Source: Bacillota bacterium
GTDB lineage: Bacteria > Bacillota_B > Desulfitobacteriia > Desulfitobacteriales > Desulfitobacteriaceae
NCBI GenBank assembly: GCA_021779415.1
Contig: JAJYAS010000238.1
Location: 1-6,010, forward strand
Length of the DNA stretch: 6,010 nucleotides
Direction: 5' to 3'
Position 1 is the stretch's first letter; the number at the start of each line of letters is the position of its first letter. Below are positions 1 through 5,155 of this stretch, one piece after another. The position numbers were made by a program, and so were the translations under genes. The notes beneath the pieces are model-generated. The model was not told where the DNA came from. It did not search any database and saw only the letters and a list, made by a program, of their open reading frames with translations.

Positions 1-1
1 T

Positions 2-514
2 GGAACGGCTCAGCCAACAGCTACAGCACCCACCACCATTAACACCCCCCCCCAAGGAGAAACGGTTTCCAAAAGTAAATATAGGGAGCCGGACACCAAA
101 CTAATTGACCTAGCACCGTCTGTCGCCATGTACTTCGGCGAGGCTGCACTGAGCAATGATGCTAAGACATTAGCCTTTGGTTCGGCTTGGAACATCCATC
201 AATATGTAGATGGCTATCTCTATGGGCCAGCAGCGGGTCCGCAGTTGAACGAACAAGACATTGAAAAGTATATTGTGTTCCATAAAACTCTCTTGGACAA
301 GCAGTTTAAAAATGAAGCCAATGTTTCCAAAGCAGTAACCTTTACCGGTTATATTGATGTGCTGCTCAACAGTGGAATTGACGCGTTTAACTCCAAAGAT
401 AAAGCGCGAATCGAACAGTTCCACCAAGGGATCCATGACCTAGATGCGCACATCTTGCGCAATGACGTTAATTCTAAAATCTACGGAGCAACGCCCTTTG
501 CAACCAAACGGTAA
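2..514 (+). CDS. Unrecognised, probably secreted or anchored protein, 3' part only
   Basis: The reading frame is already open at base 2 and continues without a stop to TAA at 512-514, so 170 residues are visible and the gene starts upstream of the window. The ATG at 128 is an internal methionine: it has no Shine-Dalgarno site, and coding-like sequence continues in frame upstream of it. The first 20 or so visible residues are rich in Thr, Pro and Ala (for example TAQPTATAPTTINTPPPQ), like the flexible linkers that follow a signal peptide, lipobox or membrane anchor. From about residue 40 to the end is a mostly helical, charged domain without cysteines (it contains YFGEAALSND, AWNIHQYVDGYLYGP and FHQGIHDLDAHIL) that I cannot place in a family. 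The linker is encoded partly by a run of nine C (45-53). Extracytoplasmic location is inferred from the linker alone; the function is unknown. Confidence 0.75.
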   Translation, partial: GTAQPTATAPTTINTPPQGETVSKSKYREPDTKLIDLAPSVAMYFGEAALSNDAKTLAFGSAWNIHQYVDGYLYGPAAGPQLNEQDIEKYIVFHKTLLDKQFKNEANVSKAVTFTGYIDVLLNSGIDAFNSKDKARIEQFHQGIHDLDAHILRNDVNSKIYGATPFATKR

Positions 515-758
515 TAATTCAGGGTAGCAGATCGTGCAATGGACATAGGAATGAAATGGAGCTTAATTAGAATAATGGTCATGCTAACAGATCCGTTGAA
601 TTATTTCCCAGGTGCAAAGGGCTTGCGCACTTATAGATAATTAGAGACATTGGGTCAATGAAATGCTCGGAAAAGAGCAGTAAAAAGATAGAATTAATAT
701 AGAAGTGGGAGTCTTGGAAGTGGATAAAATGATAATGAAAAGGGCTGATTGAGAAAAG
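515..758. other. Intergenic stretch, nothing recognised
   Basis: AT-rich, with stops in all frames on both strands and no Shine-Dalgarno site in front of any ATG. Two small inverted repeats are visible: GTGCAA with TTGCGCAC (about 612-630, one bulged base) and TGCTC/GAGCA around a six-base loop (664-679). Neither is followed by a U run, so neither is a convincing terminator for the gene ending at 514. Confidence 0.5.
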
Positions 759-764
759 TATAAT
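759..764 (+). promoter_or_regulatory. Possible -10 box of a sigma-A-like promoter
   Basis: TATAAT matches the consensus exactly. The best -35 partner is ATGAAA at 735-740 (four of six matches, 18-bp spacer), which is weak. The sequence around it is AT-rich, so a chance match is possible. What supports it is position: transcription from about 771 would run through the nested stem-loop at 787-845 and stop at the strong terminator at 872-920, with no protein gene in between. Confidence 0.35.
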
Positions 765-770
765 TGGTTA

Positions 771-920
771 ATTAAAAATTAAATAGACAACTAAATCAGT
801 AGACTGTGACCTTGTTTTACGAGGTTGAAAACTGAGATTAGTTGTTGAATTATAAGTCCATAAAACTGAATAGAAAAGCGCAAGGCCTGCCTTAAAGGGA
901 CAGGCCTTGCGCTTTTCTTT
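771..920 (+). ncRNA. Candidate structured small RNA
   Basis: This stretch lies between a consensus -10 box and an intrinsic terminator and has no open frame with a ribosome binding site. It can fold into a two-tier stem. The outer helix pairs ACAACTAA (787-794) with TTAGTTGT (838-845), and continues past a small internal loop with TCAGT (796-800) against ACTGA (831-835). An inner hairpin pairs 809-815 with 819-825 around a UUU loop, including one G-U pair. The terminator hairpin follows after 26 bases. I do not recognise it as 6S, a T-box or any riboswitch I know. Both ends are inferred, and transcription is not shown by the sequence. An alternative is a terminator region with remnants of decayed DNA. 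Confidence 0.3.
872..920 (+). terminator. Strong intrinsic terminator, 18-bp perfect stem
   Basis: AGAAAAGCGCAAGGCCTG (872-889) is perfectly complementary to 901-918. The 11-base loop can itself pair CCTT with AAGG. The 3' arm runs into CTTTTCTTT and the 5' arm begins with an A-rich stretch, so the structure could also stop transcription coming from the other strand. The nearest upstream gene ends more than 350 bp earlier, so the terminator probably belongs to a transcript starting inside the intergenic region. Confidence 0.85.
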
Positions 921-923
921 GTA

Positions 924-1100
924 CAGTCAGAAAGTATAAACTTACGTTATATACTTTCCAAGCATCAGTGCAACTAAGGCGACCGCCTTCGCTAAGGCTG
1001 CAAGAAGGCTAATCCGTGCGAAGACAGTGTCTGCAAGAAGGGTTAATACGTGCGAAGACTGTGTCTTCGTGTGGGCGTTAGCCAAGTTTTCTTTATATGT
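924..1100 (+). repeat. Intergenic repeat element, copy A (with internal duplication)
   Basis: The core at 967-999 is 33 nt and is found again at 1962-1994 with one difference (T at 993, C at 1988). Shared pieces flank the core at both sites: TCAGAAAG followed by TAAA upstream (927 and 1935), and GGCG(T/C)TAGC downstream (1074 and 1996). The core contains the small palindrome AAGGCGACCGCCTT. Copy A also has a 9-bp hairpin, GAAAGTATA (930-938) against TATACTTTC (950-958), which copy B lacks. Between the core and the downstream block, copy A carries an extra tandem pair (998-1064). The outer limits of the element are estimates. No coding capacity is seen. Confidence 0.65.
998..1064 (+). repeat. 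Tandem duplication of a 33/34-nt unit
   Basis: Unit 1 (998-1030) and unit 2 (1031-1064) both begin CTGCAAGAAGG and both contain CGTGCGAAGAC followed by GTGT. They differ by one inserted base and a few substitutions. Unit 2 together with the bases after it forms a 7-bp hairpin, CGAAGAC (1053-1059) with GTCTTCG (1063-1069) around a TGT loop. Unit 1 can form a shorter one (1022-1032). The pair sits inside repeat copy A and is missing from copy B. Confidence 0.75.
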
Positions 1101-1144
1101 CTAAAATCCTCCTGCGCTGGTCAAAATAGTAACAAAATCCAGTT

Positions 1145-1151
1145 AAAGGAG
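1145..1151 (+). promoter_or_regulatory. Ribosome binding site deciding the start at 1164
   Basis: AAAGGAG lies 12 bases before ATG 1164. The frame is open further upstream, back to a GTG at 1050, but that codon lies inside the tandem repeat and has no Shine-Dalgarno site. The residues it would add are Cys- and Arg-rich and unlike a protein start. A membrane anchor begins just after residue 1 when 1164 is used, which agrees with this choice. Confidence 0.75.
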
Positions 1152-1163
1152 ATTTTGGTCTTT

Positions 1164-1874
1164 ATGCGTAAAATGAATTATTTGGTAGGTGGCCTAGCAT
1201 TAGGTCTCGGTGTATTAGTTGGAACTCTCAGCATGTCATTGCTTACGAATTCGAGTTCTCCTGCGTCTTTTATCTCTAAACTACGTGGTCAAGACAAGGT
1301 ACAAACTGTTTCAGGAACGCAAACCCCTCCAACCTTAAACACAGTTCCGGATAGTCTATCAGGAAATAACACCCCTTCGAATTTAGGTAATTCGGATTCA
1401 ATTTCGAATCCTGTTAGGTCAGAAAACGATGTCCTATCCCTAGGGCAAAATGGAAGCAACAAGGATACTCCGGCGCTAAGTCAACTGAAACAACAAATTA
1501 TTACAGACTATAAGCAAGATATCGGGATCTTTTTCGGAGCTTGGAAATCAACGGATATGGAGAGTTTTCGAGTCAAATTAGCTAAAGCTTATACAGGAGA
1601 CTTGTTCGAGAAACATGCACGGCGAGCGGAGGAATATTTGGTTCAAGGCATAGGGCTCGATGTTAGTCAGATAACCTTTGACAGGGTTGACGTGGAAAGT
1701 GCCAATGAAAATACAGCCACACTACGTGCAGATTATCACTACACAGCCAGGGATTATAACGTAGCAGATTCCGCTACAGTCGGGGAAGAGCATGAGCAGA
1801 CTGTACACGTTCGTGTCAATCTCTTGAAATTAAATTCGCGCTGGATAATCACAGGGGAGAGTCCCATCCAATAG
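1164..1874 (+). CDS. Membrane-anchored protein with linker and possible NTF2-like domain
   Basis: A 236-residue protein of unknown function. Residues 5-27 (NYLVGGLALGLGVLVG and on) form one hydrophobic helix after a short basic start (MRK), fitting an uncleaved N-terminal anchor with the rest outside the membrane. Residues about 41-105 are a low-complexity linker rich in Ser, Asn, Thr and Pro without cysteine. Residues about 106-236 look folded: a helical start (QLKQQIITDYKQDIGIFFGAW), a second helix (FEKHARRAEEYLVQGIG), then alternating strands ending in VHVRVNLLKLNSRWIITGES. The order helix-helix-sheet, with a closing strand ending in a Trp-Ile-Ile pattern, resembles NTF2-like domains such as the ARC6/IMS type. 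That is a pattern impression only, and no catalytic residues can be named. The gene stands alone, with a terminator 22 bases after its stop and related direct repeats on either side. Confidence 0.8.
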   Translation: MRKMNYLVGGLALGLGVLVGTLSMSLLTNSSSPASFISKLRGQDKVQTVSGTQTPPTLNTVPDSLSGNNTPSNLGNSDSISNPVRSENDVLSLGQNGSNKDTPALSQLKQQIITDYKQDIGIFFGAWKSTDMESFRVKLAKAYTGDLFEKHARRAEEYLVQGIGLDVSQITFDRVDVESANENTATLRADYHYTARDYNVADSATVGEEHEQTVHVRVNLLKLNSRWIITGESPIQ

Positions 1875-1895
1875 TATAGAGACGTTAAACAATGA

Positions 1896-1927
1896 GCTGC
1901 CTGGCATTTAGCTAGGCAGTCTTTTTT
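1896..1927 (+). terminator. Intrinsic terminator after the anchored protein gene
   Basis: CTGCCTGGC (1897-1905) pairs with GCTAGGCAG (1911-1919), nine pairs including one G-U, around the loop ATTTA. A run of six T follows at 1922-1927. It ends transcription of the gene stopping at 1874 and separates it from the polysaccharide genes. Confidence 0.9.
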
Positions 1928-1934
1928 GTACCCA

Positions 1935-2005
1935 TCAGAAAGCGTAAATTTAGGTGGCATAAGTGCAACTAAGGCGACCGCCTTCGCCAAGGCTTGGCGC
2001 TAGCT
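1935..2005 (+). repeat. Intergenic repeat element, copy B
   Basis: The 33-nt core (1962-1994) matches copy A at 32 of 33 positions and has the same orientation, 995 bp further on. After the core it forms a clean hairpin, CGCCAA (1985-1990) with TTGGCG (1994-1999), and then GGCGCTAGCT, the counterpart of GGCGTTAGCC in copy A. It has no tandem insert and may represent the ancestral layout. It begins 7 bases after the U run of the terminator, as copy A also follows a terminator directly. Confidence 0.65.
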
Positions 2006-2059
2006 GGAGTGTATGATAGACAAAACTGATGGACAGTGGAATGATTCTTGACTAGAAAA

Positions 2060-2065
2060 GGGAGG
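2060..2065 (+). promoter_or_regulatory. Ribosome binding site favouring GTG 2074 over ATG 2068
   Basis: GGGAGG ends only two bases before ATG 2068, too close for normal initiation. It ends eight bases before the in-frame GTG at 2074, a good spacing. The next in-frame ATG (2086) is 20 bases away. I therefore place the start of the acyltransferase at 2074; using 2068 would only add Met-Ile. Confidence 0.6.
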
Positions 2066-2073
2066 AAATGATC

Positions 2074-2850
2074 GTGGGAACCGTCATGGGCTCTGAAGTC
2101 GAACGTGTTAAATGGGTGGATATCTTAAAAGGCCTCGGAATTTTGACGGTCGTTTGGGGACATTCCGGAAGTCATAACTCGTTCTATATGTTTTGGTTTC
2201 ATATGCTACTCTTTTTCTTGGTGAGTGGGTATCTCTACCGCTTTAAACCGCAGCAAACATGGTTAACTTATGTTCTGCGCAAAGCAAAACACTTGCTGGT
2301 CCCTTACTTTTTCTATTTATTGCTTTTAACACTCCTGATGGTTAGTGTCACTCTATGGAGAGGGCAATCTGTGGGACAGTTTTTGAGTAGCAATTGGAAA
2401 CCCTTCTTATTAGGGGGAAGCCTTTTGGAAGGCGTCTATGCGACGTTTTGGTTTACCACGTGTTTGTTTGTAACACAAATTGTATATGATTACTTATGCC
2501 GAACTGTTTCCTCAGCACTTTACAAAGTGCTCTTCGTGGCAGGGTGTTTTTTCTTAGCCTATTGGGAATCTCGTTATTGGACAGGGGTTTTTGTTCCCTG
2601 GAATGCGGATGTTGGGTTATATGCCCTTGCCTTTTACGCCCTAGGTCATGGCATCAGGCAAAAGAAACTATTGGAGATACCCAACCGCCGTACTATCGTT
2701 TTTGGGTTATCCTTAGTGCTCTTCTTAGGGTTCATCTATCTCTATTCACACCAAATCCTGGATTATGGGTTGGATATGAAACATCGCCAATATTATTATT
2801 TTGGAACTAATCTAATCGTCCCGTTGGTGCTTACCTTGCTTTTAAGTTAA
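2074..2850 (+). CDS. Membrane acyltransferase family 3, N-terminal part (stopped early)
   Basis: Integral membrane acyltransferase of the OafA/NodX/WcjE superfamily, enzymes that typically move acetyl or similar groups from the cytoplasmic side onto surface glycans. Counting from ATG 2068, the family signature is at the start: RVKWVDILKGLGILTVVWGH, with Asp18, Lys21-Gly22 and the likely catalytic His32, then FWFHMLLFFLVSGYLYRF with His45. About eight hydrophobic segments follow. The frame meets TAA at 2848 after some 260 residues, whereas the family usually runs to about 330-380 residues, and the missing C-terminal helices continue in the same frame right after the stop (2857-3132). No other lesion is visible. 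The gene lies ahead of nucleotide-sugar genes, which fits a role in glycan decoration. Whether the short form is active, is repaired by readthrough or is dead cannot be told from sequence. A sequencing error at one base is also possible. Confidence 0.75.
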   Translation: MGTVMGSEVERVKWVDILKGLGILTVVWGHSGSHNSFYMFWFHMLLFFLVSGYLYRFKPQQTWLTYVLRKAKHLLVPYFFYLLLLTLLMVSVTLWRGQSVGQFLSSNWKPFLLGGSLLEGVYATFWFTTCLFVTQIVYDYLCRTVSSALYKVLFVAGCFFLAYWESRYWTGVFVPWNADVGLYALAFYALGHGIRQKKLLEIPNRRTIVFGLSLVLFLGFIYLYSHQILDYGLDMKHRQYYYFGTNLIVPLVLTLLLS

Positions 2851-2856
2851 CTAAGT

Positions 2857-3132
2857 ATGATTCTGGCCAAAGTTCCTTTTCTCAATGATGCGCTTAGTCA
2901 CTTAGGTAGGGCTGCCATGGTGATCATGTATTTGCATCTAGCCTCCAGCTATATGGCACGTCAGTTCATGGCAATCACGCCGCTGCGTTTCTTTGTCGTT
3001 GGGCTTCTGGGACCTTTGGTTTTTTATAAGCTGGTTCAAGTTTTCCCATACGGACGTTTTTTGGCCTTGGGCGAGACTCAGGCGGGAGTTCCTAAATCAA
3101 ATTTTCCTAAGTCTAAAATTTTACCACTATAG
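2857..3132 (+). pseudogene. C-terminal part of the same acyltransferase, after an in-frame TAA
   Basis: This stretch is in exactly the same frame as the preceding gene, separated by TAA CTA AGT. It encodes the typical end of a family 3 acyltransferase: PFLNDALSHLGRAAMVIMYL followed by HL, the place where the family has its conserved late 'S-x-x-I/V-x-x-x-H' helix, then another membrane segment (RFFVVGLLGPLVFYKLVQVF) and a short polar tail ending at TAG 3130-3132. Read through, the whole frame is about 353 residues, a normal family length. No Shine-Dalgarno site precedes ATG 2857. Separate translation would need reinitiation by ribosomes ending at 2848, only six bases away. The absence of further damage points to a recent mutation, an error in the sequence, or retained function as two pieces. 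Confidence 0.7.
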
Positions 3133-3220
3133 ATCGATAGATTTGATAGGTAGGTTTGAGTATATGCGAGGATTTGGCGGTAAGGTTGATGAGTAAGGTT
3201 GTAATGGCACGCAAATTGTA

Positions 3221-3244
3221 GTAAACTTTGAACGATAAGTTTAC
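3221..3244. promoter_or_regulatory. Inverted repeat upstream of the dehydratase gene, operator-like
   Basis: GTAAACTT (3221-3228) and AAGTTTAC (3237-3244) are perfect inverted copies separated by eight bases. No U run follows, so it is not a terminator. The half-site spacing suits a dimeric DNA-binding protein, and the site ends 32 bp before the start codon at 3277. I do not recognise the motif as a known regulator site. I could not find a convincing -35/-10 pair between 3133 and 3276, so a promoter here is not established. Confidence 0.4.
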
Positions 3245-3276
3245 GGACAGGTTCATTTTAGAAGGGACTGAACAGT

Positions 3277-5139
3277 GTGTCATTACGCAGACGAACATTG
3301 ATTTTGATGCTGATTGATGCTATGCTAATCAACTTAGCAGCTTTCGGCAGTTTTTATTTGCGTTTCGAAGGAGCCATCCCATTAGAGTATTATCAGACGT
3401 ACTACCATACCGCTGCGGCGGCTACGATCCTTTATCTTGCGGTGTTCTATGTTTTTGGCTTATATAATCGTCTTTGGCAGTACGCCAGTACCGGGGAACT
3501 ACTCTCCATTGTTTATGCTGTGACGGTAGGAACGGGCGGGACGGTTACGGTAGTCTATGTTTACGGTTTGGTTAGGGCTGTGTATAGATTGCCTCATACT
3601 GCAGCTATGTTGCTTTGGCTGGCCATGGTCTTTTTGATCGGTGGATCTCGGTTTATCTGGCGAATCTTGCAGGAAAATGCCTTTGATCGTCACGTTCCGG
3701 GGTCGCAAAAGCAAGTCCTTATCGTGGGGGCAGGGGATGCGGGCGTACTGGCAGCGCGAGAATTGAAAAATCGCAATTATCGAGATGGGCGTCCAATCGG
3801 GTTTATTGATGATAGCGTTTCTAAACAGAAGTTACATTTACTGGGCATTCCGGTTTTGGGTACCCGGAAGGATATCAATCGCGTTGTCAAAGGGCATAAT
3901 ATTGATGAAGTCATCATAGCCATGCCTTCTGCTTCGGGAGAATCCGTTCGGGAAATCGTGCAAATTTGTGAAAAATCCGGGGTCGAGTTAAAGATTATGC
4001 CCGGCGTCTATGACATTATTAGTGGAGATATTAATGTCAACGCCATACGACAGGTTCAAGTGGAAGATTTACTGGGTAGAGACCCTGTTTCCGTAGATTT
4101 AGAGGAAGTAGCAGGATATGTAGCAGGAGAAACGGTGTTCATCACCGGAGCGGGGGGCTCCATCGGCTCGGAAATAAGCCGCCAGATTGCGAGGTTTAAT
4201 CCAGGGAAACTGGTCTTACTTGGGCATGGTGAAAATACCATTTTTGACATCGAGCAGGAATTGCGTGCCGAGCACCCTAGCATAGACTACATAACAGAAA
4301 TTGTGGATATTAAAGATCGAGAGAAAATATTCTTGATCTTTGAACGATACAAACCGGGCGTCGTCTTCCACGCTGCGGCGCATAAACATGTCCCTCTGAT
4401 GGAACGTAATCCAGAAGAAGCTTTGAAAAACAATGTCGTCGGGACCCAGAATCTCTCGGAAGCAGCAGACAAAGTGAAGGTAAAAACATTCGTTTCTATC
4501 TCAACAGATAAAGCGGTCAATCCAACCAGCGTCATGGGGGCAACGAAACGAACTGCAGAGATGCTCATTCAGAGTTTGGATCGCCGTTCGCAAACTAAGT
4601 TTGTAGCGGTAAGGTTTGGGAACGTTTTAGGGAGTCGAGGGAGTGTCATCCCGACCTTTAAGCGACAAATTGCTAAAGGGGGCCCGGTAACTGTCACTCA
4701 CCCCGATATGGTGCGTTACTTCATGACGATTCCGGAAGCTGCCCAGCTGGTCATTCAAGCTGGGGCTATGGCTAAGGGTGGAGAAATATTTATCCTAGAT
4801 ATGGGAAAACCTGTTAAAATCGTAGACTTGGCTAAAGACTTAATTCGGCTTTCGGGTTTCGAACCCGATGTCGATATTAAGATACAATTCACAGGGATTC
4901 GACCGGGAGAAAAACTCTTTGAAGAATTGTTGACAGCAGAAGAGGGAACAACGTCAACGAAACACAGCCGAATTTTTGTGGCTAAACCCAACCAAATTGA
5001 CGTTGGGCGTCTTGAAGAGTTGACACATATTATTCGAGAACGAGGCAGCTATTTAAAGCGAGATGAAGTCATTGAATTGTTGCAGACAGTTATTCCGACG
5101 TTTCGCAAGAAGACGGACAAAGCAGTAGCTAATCATTAA
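3277..5139 (+). CDS. Membrane-bound UDP-HexNAc 4,6-dehydratase, CapD/WbpM/PglF type
   Basis: A 620-residue polysaccharide biosynthesis protein that, by family, converts UDP-GlcNAc to a UDP-4-keto-6-deoxy sugar with bound NAD(P). Four membrane helices lie at about 8-28, 45-65, 77-98 and 108-125. They are followed by a first Rossmann-like domain (VLIVGAGDAG at 147-156) and a second, catalytic SDR domain beginning VFITGAGGSIGSE (287-299). Family motifs follow in order: HAAAHKHVPLME (365-376), STDKAVNPTSVMGATKR (409-425), RFGNVLGSRGSV (446-457) and GIRPGEKLFEELL (540-552). The usual SDR Tyr of YxxxK is replaced by Met420 (MxxxK, Lys424), as in WbpM and PglF; in PglF the TDK triplet, here Thr410-Asp411-Lys412, carries the chemistry. 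The start is GTG 3277, since an in-frame TAG at 3259 lies just upstream and GAAGGG is 10 bases ahead. Length matches the long form of the family. Whether the product keeps or inverts C5 cannot be read from the sequence. It forms an operon with the next gene. Confidence 0.95.
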   Translation: MSLRRRTLILMLIDAMLINLAAFGSFYLRFEGAIPLEYYQTYYHTAAAATILYLAVFYVFGLYNRLWQYASTGELLSIVYAVTVGTGGTVTVVYVYGLVRAVYRLPHTAAMLLWLAMVFLIGGSRFIWRILQENAFDRHVPGSQKQVLIVGAGDAGVLAARELKNRNYRDGRPIGFIDDSVSKQKLHLLGIPVLGTRKDINRVVKGHNIDEVIIAMPSASGESVREIVQICEKSGVELKIMPGVYDIISGDINVNAIRQVQVEDLLGRDPVSVDLEEVAGYVAGETVFITGAGGSIGSEISRQIARFNPGKLVLLGHGENTIFDIEQELRAEHPSIDYITEIVDIKDREKIFLIFERYKPGVVFHAAAHKHVPLMERNPEEALKNNVVGTQNLSEAADKVKVKTFVSISTDKAVNPTSVMGATKRTAEMLIQSLDRRSQTKFVAVRFGNVLGSRGSVIPTFKRQIAKGGPVTVTHPDMVRYFMTIPEAAQLVIQAGAMAKGGEIFILDMGKPVKIVDLAKDLIRLSGFEPDVDIKIQFTGIRPGEKLFEELLTAEEGTTSTKHSRIFVAKPNQIDVGRLEELTHIIRERGSYLKRDEVIELLQTVIPTFRKKTDKAVANH

Positions 5140-5155
5140 GGGGGAAATTAGTAGG

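Noticed and set aside
575..640. Short frame for a 21-residue peptide in the intergenic region
   Set aside because: No Shine-Dalgarno site, no hydrophobic or other recognisable character, and a length expected by chance.
998..1064. Two 33/34-nt repeat units considered as a degenerate CRISPR array
   Set aside because: The units touch each other with no spacer between them, there are only two, and no cas genes are seen.
1050..1163. Longer version of the anchored protein starting at GTG 1050
   Set aside because: The codon lies inside the tandem repeat, has no ribosome binding site, and the added 38 residues are not protein-like. ATG 1164 has AAAGGAG upstream and puts the membrane anchor at the very N-terminus.
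2012..2053. TATGAT (2012-2017) and TTGACT (2048-2053) as promoter boxes for the acyltransferase
   Set aside because: They are in the wrong order to act together. TATGAT has no -35 at proper distance, and a -10 for TTGACT would fall inside the gene.
2514..2531. Perfect 8-bp inverted repeat AGCACTTT-AC-AAAGTGCT
   Set aside because: It lies within the acyltransferase coding sequence, has no U run and no reason to act as a terminator or operator; probably a coding coincidence.
2848..2850. Stop codon read as selenocysteine or pyrrolysine
   Set aside because: The codon is TAA, which is not used for either residue, and family 3 acyltransferases have no such residue at this place.
3181..3201. Direct repeat TAAGGTTG at 3181 and 3194
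   Set aside because: Only eight bases, two copies, in simple G/T-rich sequence; too short to support a regulatory role.
3113..3298. Open frames on the minus strand, here and opposite the other genes
   Set aside because: They lack ribosome sites and recognisable protein features, and overlap well-supported + strand genes or their leaders; this one crosses the start of the dehydratase.
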